Program-made: the position numbers and the translations under genes | Assembly (NCBI GenBank): GCA_964539825.1 | Contig: CAZIKF010000014.1 | Coordinates: 54,943 to 118,942, forward strand | Source: CAZIKF01 sp964539825 | GTDB taxonomy: Bacteria; Muiribacteriota; UBA6191 | Length of the DNA: 64,000 bases | Direction: 5' to 3' | Shown here: positions 9,101 to 15,520 of the stretch, piece by piece | Numbering within the stretch: position 1 is the stretch's first letter | How the letters are laid out: every line of letters begins with the position of its first letter | The notes under the pieces: generated by a model | The model's database searches: none | Told to the model about the DNA's origin: nothing | What the model saw: only the letters and a program-made list of their open reading frames with translations

Positions 9101-10393
9101 CTACATGTTGCGAATGATTTCGTCTCCAAACTCGGAGCACTTGAGAAGAGTAGCTCCTTCCATCAGTCTCTCGAAATCATACGTTACACGTTTGGCGGCA
9201 ATCGATCCCTCGATACCCTTTACGATTAAATCAGCGGCTTCCTGCCATCCCAGGTGCTCAAACATCAGAACACCGGAAAGAATCACAGAGCCAGGATTTA
9301 CCTTATCTAGTCCTGCGTATTTGGGAGCTGTGCCATGGGTTGCTTCGAAAATCGCATGACCGGTCTCATAATTGATGTTTGCCCCGGGAGCAATACCAAT
9401 CCCGCCGACCTGGGCGGCAAGCGCATCGGATATATAATCTCCGTTTAGGTTCAGGGTGGCGATCACGCCATATTCCTTGGGACGGGTGAGAATCTGCTGT
9501 AAAAAGGCATCAGCGATCACGTCCTTGATGATGAGCTTTCCCTCGGAAACAGCTTTATCCTGGGCTTCATTGGCAGCCCCGGTTCCACTCTTCTCAACGA
9601 TACGGTCATATTCAGCCCAGGTGAAAGTGCGATCCGCATATTCACGTTCGGCAAGTTCATAACCCCATTTTTTGAAGTAGCCTTCTGTAAACTTCATGAT
9701 ATTTCCCTTGTGCACAAGGGTTACCGATGGTCTTTTATGACTGAGGGCGTATTCAATCGCGCCTCGAACGAGTCGCTCTGTTCCTTGCTTGGAAACAGGT
9801 TTTATTCCAATGCTCGAGGTTTCGGGAAAACGAATCTTGGTGACCTTAAATTGTTCCTGGAGGATTTTCACCAGACTTTTGCACTCGTCGGATTCTGCCG
9901 CGTATTCCACCCCGGCATAAATATCCTCTGTGTTCTCCCGAAAGATCACCATATCGGTGTTTTCTGGATTTTTGAGGGGGGAAGGGACCCCTTGAAACCA
10001 GCGCACAGGCCGTAGGCAAGTATATAAATCAAGTTCTTGTCTGAGGGCCACGTTCAACGATCGAATTCCTCCACCCACCGGGGTGGTCAGAGGACCTTTG
10101 ATGCCGATCTTGTATTCTCTGACAGCAGTCAATGTGTCCTGGGGAAGCCATTCGTTAAATTTATTGAATGCCTTCTCTCCAGCAAAGACTTCAAACCATG
10201 AGATCTCCCTATCCCCTTTGTAAGCGTTTTTAACAGCGGCGTCCAGAACGCGTTGAGCGGCTCGCCAGATATCAACGCCAGTGCCGTCACCTTCAATGAA
10301 GGGGAGGATTGGATTATTGGGTACATTGAGAGTTCCATCTTCACGGGCGGTGATTTTTTCTCCGGAGGTTGGAGCTTGCAGGTTTTGAAACAT
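9101..10393 (-). CDS. icd: NADP-dependent isocitrate dehydrogenase
   Basis: The 430-residue enzyme oxidises isocitrate to 2-oxoglutarate in the TCA cycle. FIEGDGTGVDIW near the N-terminus, TTPVGGGIRSLNVALRQ with Ser112 (the position phosphorylated in E. coli Icd at S113), FRENTEDIYAGVEY, and the signature NLNGDYISDALAAQVGG are all intact. The NADP-type homodimeric family fits in length. The open frame runs up to 10453, but ATG 10393 is preceded by AAGGAG and begins the conserved part, so I place the start there. The 5' leader runs into a GC-rich repeat array and an assembly gap (10441-10855), so its promoter cannot be read safely. Confidence 0.96.
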   Translation of the reverse strand: MFQNLQAPTSGEKITAREDGTLNVPNNPILPFIEGDGTGVDIWRAAQRVLDAAVKNAYKGDREISWFEVFAGEKAFNKFNEWLPQDTLTAVREYKIGIKGPLTTPVGGGIRSLNVALRQELDLYTCLRPVRWFQGVPSPLKNPENTDMVIFRENTEDIYAGVEYAAESDECKSLVKILQEQFKVTKIRFPETSSIGIKPVSKQGTERLVRGAIEYALSHKRPSVTLVHKGNIMKFTEGYFKKWGYELAEREYADRTFTWAEYDRIVEKSGTGAANEAQDKAVSEGKLIIKDVIADAFLQQILTRPKEYGVIATLNLNGDYISDALAAQVGGIGIAPGANINYETGHAIFEATHGTAPKYAGLDKVNPGSVILSGVLMFEHLGWQEAADLIVKGIEGSIAAKRVTYDFERLMEGATLLKCSEFGDEIIRNM

Positions 10394-10440
10394 TGTCTCT
10401 CCTTTTCTCTGAGCAGTGTTAAACGCGCCGAGTATACACC

Positions 10441-10855
10441 CGCAAGGGGCCAAGTCCCAAGAAAAATGGGGATTCAGGCGGCTGCAAGCTCCACATCTCT
10501 GCTCATCGGCGGCTCCCGTAGCGCCGCTACGCCACCCTTCTCTTCACAGGCTGTGTAGCTTTCGCTCGCCCTCGGTCCCCCTCTTTCTTGGGACCTGGCC
10601 CCTTGCGGGCGTCCCGAAGGAATTGGATAGGTCTAAATGGGGATTCAGGCGGCTGCAAGCTCCACATCTCTGCTCATCGGCGGCTCCCGNNNNNNNNNNN
10701 NNNNNNNNNNNNNNNNNNNNNNNNNNNNNNNNNNNNNNNNNNNNNNNNNNNNNNNNNNNNNNNNNNNNNNNNNNNNNNNNNNNNNNNNNTAGCGCCGCTA
10801 CGCCAGCCTTCTCTTCACAGGCTGTGGAACTTTCGCTCGCCCTCGGTCACCCTTT
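10441..10855. repeat. Tandem repeat array, 171-bp period, interrupted by the assembly gap
   Basis: A core starting ATGGGGATTCAGGCGGCTGC occurs at 10466 and again at 10637, identical up to the gap, and the later part of the same core (TAGCGCCGCTACGCC onward) resumes at 10790 and runs to about 10855. Inside each core, GTAGCGCCGCTAC is a perfect hairpin. Copy 1 is flanked by 21-bp inverted arms, 10441-10461 and 10587-10607, differing at one position. The array is more GC-rich than its surroundings and has no convincing gene on either strand. It fills most of the 577 bases between icd and the next gene. Confidence 0.85.
10690..10789. other. Assembly gap (100 N)
   Basis: Exactly 100 N, the usual placeholder for a gap of unknown size. 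The flanking repeat copies suggest a tandem array that could not be assembled, so the true distance may be longer or shorter. Confidence 0.95.
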
Positions 10856-10867
10856 TTCCTTTGACGG

Positions 10868-10895
10868 TTGACAAAGCTATTTTCCGGATTATTAT
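10868..10895 (+). promoter_or_regulatory. Sigma-70-type promoter for the 10971 gene
   Basis: TTGACA at 10868-10873 and TATTAT at 10890-10895 are separated by 16 bases, giving 6/6 and 5/6 matches to consensus, about 70 bases before the start codon. Confidence 0.5.
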
Positions 10896-10970
10896 CTGAA
10901 CCTCTCGAGGAATATTACACACAGGATAATTGGGCATTTTGTTCTTAGTTCAGGATGCCAAGGAGTTGCT

Positions 10971-11702
10971 ATGAAAAGGGGATTGACTGTCACGTCGCTC
11001 TTGGTTGGGTTCACTGTATTTACTGGTCTTATCACTGCGGGTGATCTAAGCGGTCGCACACAAGGGGATAAGAGTATTCTTGTTTTTAAGCCAGTTATCG
11101 GTGAGCTTGAAGAATCCAGGTCAAATCAGATTTCAAGTATCATTGCCGCTCTTAAGACTTCCTATCGTACTCTCAATGACCTGCAGCTCAATGATGATAT
11201 TAGCTTTGAGACCCAGGGTGCCTCGGGTCGATATGATCGGGCACTCAGTAAATTAAGCTCCGCTCTCAGAGCCCTTAAGGATTGGCAGGATGAAAATGGT
11301 GATGACGCCGGTCCTGAGAATTTCAGAGGTAGGGCCACCGTATATATTCGACAGCATGTGAGCAACGGTTGGCAGAGTGATGTTATCAGAGCCCTACCCT
11401 CCTTTGTGGGAGAAGGCGATATGGCGGCTATCAAGGCCATTGTTGATCGAATCAACTCCGGGTTCGTTGCAAATTTCGTCAGGGCATATTTCACCAAAAC
11501 TCTGACAAAGCCCAAACGCAATAATCGCAAGGGTGCCGCGGGTGCCTATATTGTGGAGAACGTGAACCGAGGCTGGGTTGAGGCATGCCTTAGAATTTTG
11601 CCTGGCTTTCTGAGTGAAGATGATCTCCAGGCGGTTCGATCCATTGTTGATGAGACCTCGTCGGGTTTTGTAGCGGACGCTCTCAAGGATTATTTCCAGT
11701 AA
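10971..11702 (+). CDS. Exported protein with an internal duplication, unknown function
   Basis: The 243-residue product has a signal peptide (MKRGLTVTSLLVGFTVFTGLITAG). AGGAG lies five bases before the ATG. Two segments of about 50 residues, near 122-171 and 190-240, are clear repeats: both follow the pattern YI-x2-(H/N)V-x-(N/R)GW, then R-x-LP-x-F-x2-E-x-D, then IVD-x3-SGFVA, ending in YF. They look like all-helical units. The first third has a helix with EESRSNQISSIIAALKT. I know no family with this repeat. It is followed by 374 bases without a gene that hold a sigma-54 promoter for the next gene. Confidence 0.78.
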   Translation: MKRGLTVTSLLVGFTVFTGLITAGDLSGRTQGDKSILVFKPVIGELEESRSNQISSIIAALKTSYRTLNDLQLNDDISFETQGASGRYDRALSKLSSALRALKDWQDENGDDAGPENFRGRATVYIRQHVSNGWQSDVIRALPSFVGEGDMAAIKAIVDRINSGFVANFVRAYFTKTLTKPKRNNRKGAAGAYIVENVNRGWVEACLRILPGFLSEDDLQAVRSIVDETSSGFVADALKDYFQ

Positions 11703-11772
11703 GGTAAGAGATCCTGGCTTAAAACCTTCCTCACTGATAAGAGGTTATCTAGTGCAGGATTATTTCTCTGCA

Positions 11773-11807
11773 TGACGGTTAAGTCAAAAGAAATGACCTT
11801 TTGGTTA
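11773..11807. promoter_or_regulatory. Paired enhancer palindromes, locus A
   Basis: TGACGGTTAAGTCA at 11773-11786 and TGACCTTTTGGTTA at 11794-11807 both fit TGAC-N6-GTNA and start 21 bases apart. The centre of the second is about 181 bases upstream of the GG of the sigma-54 promoter. The same arrangement occurs at loci B and C, so these are probably sites for one enhancer-binding protein. Confidence 0.72.
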
Positions 11808-11980
11808 AAAAGCTCTGAATCCCAGGTTTGAAGCTATTTCTTCCAATCAAAATCAATTTGATTCACCTCTACTCATGAACGACGAGGTCACCAGGACGAG
11901 ATGGTTCCGCGGTACTAATATCCTCCGGTAATCACGATGCCTGATACTGAAGTCAGGGATGGATTCCTGATATTTTCTAT

Positions 11981-11995
11981 TGGCACACCTCTTGC
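11981..11995 (+). promoter_or_regulatory. Sigma-54 promoter A
   Basis: TGGCAC, five bases, TTGC: GG at 11982-11983 and GC at 11994-11995 with the required 10 bases between them. Predicted transcription start is near 12007, giving a 70-base leader to the ATG at 12077. Confidence 0.85.
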
Positions 11996-12076
11996 GAAGT
12001 AACTGGCGGTTGTGCGGAGACTTTACTGAAAGTGCCAGTCAGAAAAGTCGAAACGGATAGAAAGGCTGTGTCGGAC

Positions 12077-12673
12077 ATGAAATCATCCATCGGGAATCTA
12101 AAAGCAAAAAGTTGGATAGCGGTTATCACGGTTCTAAGTTCTCTTTCTTTGAACTTTGCTGATCAAAACTCCAATCTACCTGAGATGAGTTCTCTTCGGG
12201 CTCAGGCAAAAATCCTGAGTGTCGAAGATCAAAATGGAAATACGGCGCAAGTCCACAAGTCTAAATATGTTTCCTCAATGAGCGCGTCAAAGTTGAATTT
12301 TGTTCTAAGTGCTAAGGAAACCAAAAACCCGGTTTCTAGTTCCGCACCCCTGCAGTATTTTTGGGAGTTGGAGAGCGGAGATCCGATGAGCCTCACCCTA
12401 TCTGCTGGAAGTGGTGAGAGAGTCAAAGCCCAGATTTCAGAATTGAAAATTGGAAAGCGGCACGATTACATCATTCGAATGACTGCTGTAGATGGATCCG
12501 GAATGGCTATGAGTGATAGTGCCCTGGTCCAGATATCGGTTACTCCAGAGAACCAGATCACCGTTGAACCCAAGAGAAGTGAGATGCCTGTCATCGATAT
12601 ATGGCAAGCTGCTGTTGACCCGGGTTTTTATGCAAGTGGACCGATGATCGTATCAGCTAAGCGCACTCGCTAA
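12077..12673 (+). CDS. Small exported Ig-fold protein, paralogue 1 of the sigma-54 pair
   Basis: The frame opens earlier, at GTG 12032, but a signal peptide (KSWIAVITVLSSLSLNFA) fits a start at ATG 12077 and the sigma-54 start site allows it. The 198-residue product has one beta-sandwich domain of PKD/cadherin-like look, with the shared blocks QYFWELESGDPMSL, LSAGSGERV, DYIIRMTAVDGSGM and VQISVTP. It is a diverged paralogue of the next gene. The leader ends GAAAGGCTGTGTCGGAC directly before ATG, with no AGGAG, and this stretch is identical in the paralogue. It is probably periplasmic or surface exposed; its partner is unknown. Confidence 0.72.
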   Translation: MKSSIGNLKAKSWIAVITVLSSLSLNFADQNSNLPEMSSLRAQAKILSVEDQNGNTAQVHKSKYVSSMSASKLNFVLSAKETKNPVSSSAPLQYFWELESGDPMSLTLSAGSGERVKAQISELKIGKRHDYIIRMTAVDGSGMAMSDSALVQISVTPENQITVEPKRSEMPVIDIWQAAVDPGFYASGPMIVSAKRTR

Positions 12674-12706
12674 GATGGGAACAAGTATCCCCAAAGAGTG
12701 AATCGT

Positions 12707-12740
12707 TGACCCCCGTGTCAAAGTTATGACCTTTTGGTGA
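12707..12740. promoter_or_regulatory. Paired enhancer palindromes, locus B
   Basis: TGACCCCCGTGTCA at 12707-12720 and TGACCTTTTGGTGA at 12727-12740, starting 20 bases apart; the second is centred about 180 bases upstream of the promoter GG, almost the same distance as at locus A. Confidence 0.72.
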
Positions 12741-12911
12741 AAAACTTTGAAAGCCTTGATTGCATACGGGTTTGAAGGGTTCTATTCAGGGCCAGAGTTC
12801 TATTCTACAGACACCTGAGGTCAACAGTTAATGATCTGCTCATCCACTGCATTACCCCTCAAAACACCCTAACCTTTCGATTTATCCCCCTGGGAACCCG
12901 CCACAATTATT

Positions 12912-12926
12912 TGGCACACCTCTTGC
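12912..12926 (+). promoter_or_regulatory. Sigma-54 promoter B
   Basis: TGGCAC, ACCTC, TTGC: GG at 12913-12914 and GC at 12925-12926. The element is identical to promoter A over 15 bases. Predicted start near 12938 gives again a 70-base leader to ATG 13008. Confidence 0.87.
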
Positions 12927-13007
12927 AAAGGGATTAGCGGTTACCTGAAAGCTCCAAGGTTGTGCCAGACCAAAGAGATCAGGACCAACCGAAAGGCTGT
13001 GTCGGAC

Positions 13008-13625
13008 ATGAAAAATCGAATTGAGAATCGAATTTTTTCAAGGGTTAGACTTCTATCCCTCTATTTTTGTATTTGCGCACAGGGCTACGGAAGTCAGCAA
13101 TTGCAAACAGTTGAAGCTCCGCTACCCTCCGTGAGGGCAGAGGCCGCTTCGGACTTCCTGACCTTGAAAGCTCATGCGAATATTCTTGAGATGATCAATC
13201 ATGAAGGAGTACGCACTCCTGTTGAGGCTACAAACTACAGCACCCTGAACAGCTCAAAAGAAATGCGTTTTATCTTGAGTGCAGAGGGTAGCCAGAGCCC
13301 AGACTTACAAGGAGTATCAATCCAGTATTTTTGGGAGTTAGTAGGCGGAGACGGGATGACAATAGCCCTTTCTTCGGGGAGCGGACCTCGCGTCACAGCA
13401 CTGGTATCAGGAATTTCCCCCTGCCTTCGAGCGGATTACATCGTAAGGGTCACAGCTATAGATAGTACAGGGATGAGAGAGGCTGACAGTGCTAATATCC
13501 ATCTATCCGTAACGCCAGGCTTCCAGGAAGCTACCCAGGTAGCTTGTACAACCAAAGCCAAGAACCCGAATTTCAACTTCTCCACAGTGAAGGGTGATGA
13601 GCCCATCTTCCTGACGATCAAGTAA
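13008..13625 (+). CDS. Small exported Ig-fold protein, paralogue 2 of the sigma-54 pair
   Basis: This 205-residue product repeats the plan of the preceding gene: an N-terminal export signal (RVRLLSLYFCICAQGYG), then QYFWELVGGDGMTI, LSSGSGPRV, DYIVRVTAIDSTGM and HLSVTP. The frame is open from TTG 12960, but ATG 13008 matches the signal peptide and the start chosen for the paralogue. Promoter, enhancer pair, leader length and the last 22 leader and start bases are all shared, so the whole transcription unit was duplicated. The paralogues differ most before and after the Ig-like domain. No catalytic motif is visible. A 617-base stretch without a clear gene follows. Confidence 0.72.
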   Translation: MKNRIENRIFSRVRLLSLYFCICAQGYGSQQLQTVEAPLPSVRAEAASDFLTLKAHANILEMINHEGVRTPVEATNYSTLNSSKEMRFILSAEGSQSPDLQGVSIQYFWELVGGDGMTIALSSGSGPRVTALVSGISPCLRADYIVRVTAIDSTGMREADSANIHLSVTPGFQEATQVACTTKAKNPNFNFSTVKGDEPIFLTIK

Positions 13626-14180
13626 GAGCCAATCCACTGCGATTTGCTGCCGGTCATGTTCAGCGTTGTCAGTTCAAGAACCTGGTCCCAACAGTCTTAG
13701 TAAAGACTCTAACCTCCAATTCTTGCCGTCATACCTCGACTGCATCACGGGACCGGCAGGGACGCACAAAGGTGCAATTTTTGGCTTCATCCTAATCTCA
13801 AAAAGATTGGTACAAATTTTTAATCAAATTCATTGCTTTCGCGCAATAGTGATAGTGCGGAAATTTTTAAGAATGCAAGCTGTTTCTTGCGTCTCTAAGC
13901 ATCCTCGAAGCAATGATGAAATCTGATTTAGCAAGAAACTGAGATTCCCGGATCAGTCTGCAATTATACCCTTGCAAATAGCTCTCTACAGCGCATGATT
14001 TTACCTGCGGAATTCTCAGCATGTAGAGCTTACCTGGCTCAGGCTGCCATCAGGTAAGACCTGGAATCTTGATGTCAGCTACAACGAAGTAAATTAACAA
14101 GCCGTACTGCTCATCGATTCTCCGACATTTAAGGATTACCCACCCGAACCAGATTCCAGCAAAATCGGACACCCTAACTC
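13626..14180. other. Non-coding stretch with nested inverted repeats
   Basis: No convincing gene; an open frame at 13666-13926 lacks a ribosome binding site and protein-like composition. A terminator-like hairpin lies at about 13837-13867 (TTTC/CGCA arms followed by TTTTT). Two stems abut at 13984-14058: CTCTACA with TGTAGAG (13984-13990 and 14022-14028) and directly after it CTTACCTG with CAGGTAAG (14029-14036 and 14051-14058). Confidence 0.4.
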
Positions 14181-14209
14181 TTGACAGTTTGTAACCGATC
14201 GGTTATTTA
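14181..14209 (+). promoter_or_regulatory. Sigma-70 promoter overlapped by a TetR-like operator
   Basis: TTGACA at 14181-14186 and TATTTA at 14204-14209 have an ideal 17-base spacer. The spacer and first bases of the -10 hold the perfect 14-bp palindrome TAACCGATCGGTTA (14192-14205), of the kind bound by TetR/AcrR-family repressors. Binding there would block RNA polymerase. No TetR gene lies in the window. Confidence 0.7.
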
Positions 14210-14242
14210 AGTATAGAAGAGTTTTCTAAAGGGATGATTTAT

Positions 14243-14857
14243 ATGCTGTTGGACTGGACTATTCATATTGTACTTTGCCTGGTAGGGGGTTTCCTCCTTA
14301 CCGAGATCGCTGGTTATTTCATACATCATCTCCTTCACAGCAATGCCATACACTGGCTCAGTCGTTACCATATGATTCATCACTTAAGAGATTACGGACC
14401 TGGGAAGTCCCTGCGCAGTGAAAAATATATCTGCTCTGCTGATGGCAGGGCCTCCATTCTCGATTTTGGTTTTGAATGGGTGATTCCAATCCTAACTCTT
14501 CTGGTAGGTATGGAAGTTGTCTTCGGATTTTTTCAGGCTCACATGGTGACGCGCGTACTCTTTCCGGCATTTTGTCTTATTTACGGGTATTTCTCTTTCT
14601 CAATGATGCATGACGCAATGCATCTCAAGAATTGGTGGATGTTAAAGCATCCCTTTTTGAAAAAATGGTTCCTCGCCGCGCGGCGCTCCCATGATCTACA
14701 TCACATGATCATAGCTGATGATGGACTCATGAAGTTTAATTTCGGAATTAGTTTCTACTTTATAGATAAGATCCTGGGAACCTTTACAAAGGAAGGTCAG
14801 AGCTTCAATCAAAAGGGATATGAACAGGCATTGAAACGTTATGATTATGTGCTCTGA
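14243..14857 (+). CDS. Fatty acid hydroxylase superfamily membrane protein
   Basis: The 204-residue protein belongs to the diiron sterol desaturase/fatty acid hydroxylase superfamily, which oxidises C-H bonds in membrane lipids. Histidine boxes are visible as HHLLH, HMIHH, HDAMH and HDLHH, and hydrophobic spans lie at about 2-22, 75-95 and 98-120. ATG 14234 is also in frame, but AAAGGG sits directly before it and is correctly spaced only for ATG 14243. It is on the short side for the family, like small bacterial beta-carotene-hydroxylase-like members. A TetR-type operator in its promoter suggests induction by a lipid or other small molecule; that is inference. Confidence 0.82.
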   Translation: MLLDWTIHIVLCLVGGFLLTEIAGYFIHHLLHSNAIHWLSRYHMIHHLRDYGPGKSLRSEKYICSADGRASILDFGFEWVIPILTLLVGMEVVFGFFQAHMVTRVLFPAFCLIYGYFSFSMMHDAMHLKNWWMLKHPFLKKWFLAARRSHDLHHMIIADDGLMKFNFGISFYFIDKILGTFTKEGQSFNQKGYEQALKRYDYVL

Positions 14858-14865
14858 AACTGGAT

Positions 14866-15324
14866 CTAACCAACATTTTTTAGAAATAGGCCAAACAGGC
14901 TTAGTCCGACCACCAGGAGAAGTTTGAACCTCTGCATTACAGAAAGAACTTCACTGCTTCTCCAGGAGTGAATGTGATAGCTGTAAGCAAGTAAACCCAG
15001 GCAGATTATCAGGTGGACCAGAAACTCGATAGGACCGCCGGAGAGCGGGAGATAAGTTAGCTTTAGATAGCGAGCGAAGGCAACGCTGCAGACGGCAACC
15101 AGGGCACTATTGGCCACAGCTGCCAGATAAAGCCAGAGCAAGTCTAGTTTGCCCAAACGACATCGTTTGATTCCATCCCAGGTAACCAGAAAATGAGCGA
15201 AGACGAAGCAGGGAAAGTAACCCAGGGAAAGTACAATCCAAATCATGATCGTCACGAAAATACTGGTTTGGTCCATACAACCTCTGCTAGAAAAATTGCT
15301 GCCAAAATGCGGTTTTGAATTCAT
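14866..15324 (-). CDS. Small integral membrane protein, unknown
   Basis: The 152-residue product has about four transmembrane segments (near 20-45, 63-88, 98-118 and 133-150). GGGAG sits five bases before the ATG at 15324; another ATG at 15276 with AGAGG is also possible. It is convergent with the hydroxylase gene, with 8 bases between the stop codons. I recognise no family. Confidence 0.65.
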   Translation of the reverse strand: MNSKPHFGSNFSSRGCMDQTSIFVTIMIWIVLSLGYFPCFVFAHFLVTWDGIKRCRLGKLDLLWLYLAAVANSALVAVCSVAFARYLKLTYLPLSGGPIEFLVHLIICLGLLAYSYHIHSWRSSEVLSVMQRFKLLLVVGLSLFGLFLKNVG

Positions 15325-15430
15325 ATCAGCTCCCTGCCAGGTCTTCGCTCACTAAAGAGAATGACTGAGGATTGTCATAGAAATGTCACCAGGTCGGCCC
15401 AATTTGTTAAGATTCAATGGCTAAAAAGAG

Positions 15431-15458
15431 TTGAAGATAGTATTGTCAGATATATAAT
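15431..15458 (+). promoter_or_regulatory. Sigma-70-type promoter for the sensor kinase
   Basis: TTGAAG at 15431-15436 and a perfect TATAAT at 15453-15458 with a 16-base spacer, 62 bases before the chosen start. Confidence 0.55.
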
Positions 15459-15520
15459 TCAGGGTTTGGTTGCAAGGCGTTAGATTTCCCCTTATCATCA
15501 CCAATAGGGGTAGGGGGATA

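Noticed and set aside
10416..10899. Open frames running through the repeat array and the N gap
   Set aside because: They exist because the GC-rich repeat lacks stops in several frames; they include undefined residues and no start signal.
11996..13007. Cyclic-di-GMP (GEMM) riboswitch in the two conserved leaders
   Set aside because: The leaders are conserved, but the GEMM core and tetraloop-receptor sequences are not present.
13666..13926. 86-codon open frame after the second sigma-54 gene
   Set aside because: No ribosome binding site, odd composition, and a terminator-like hairpin inside; not protein-like.
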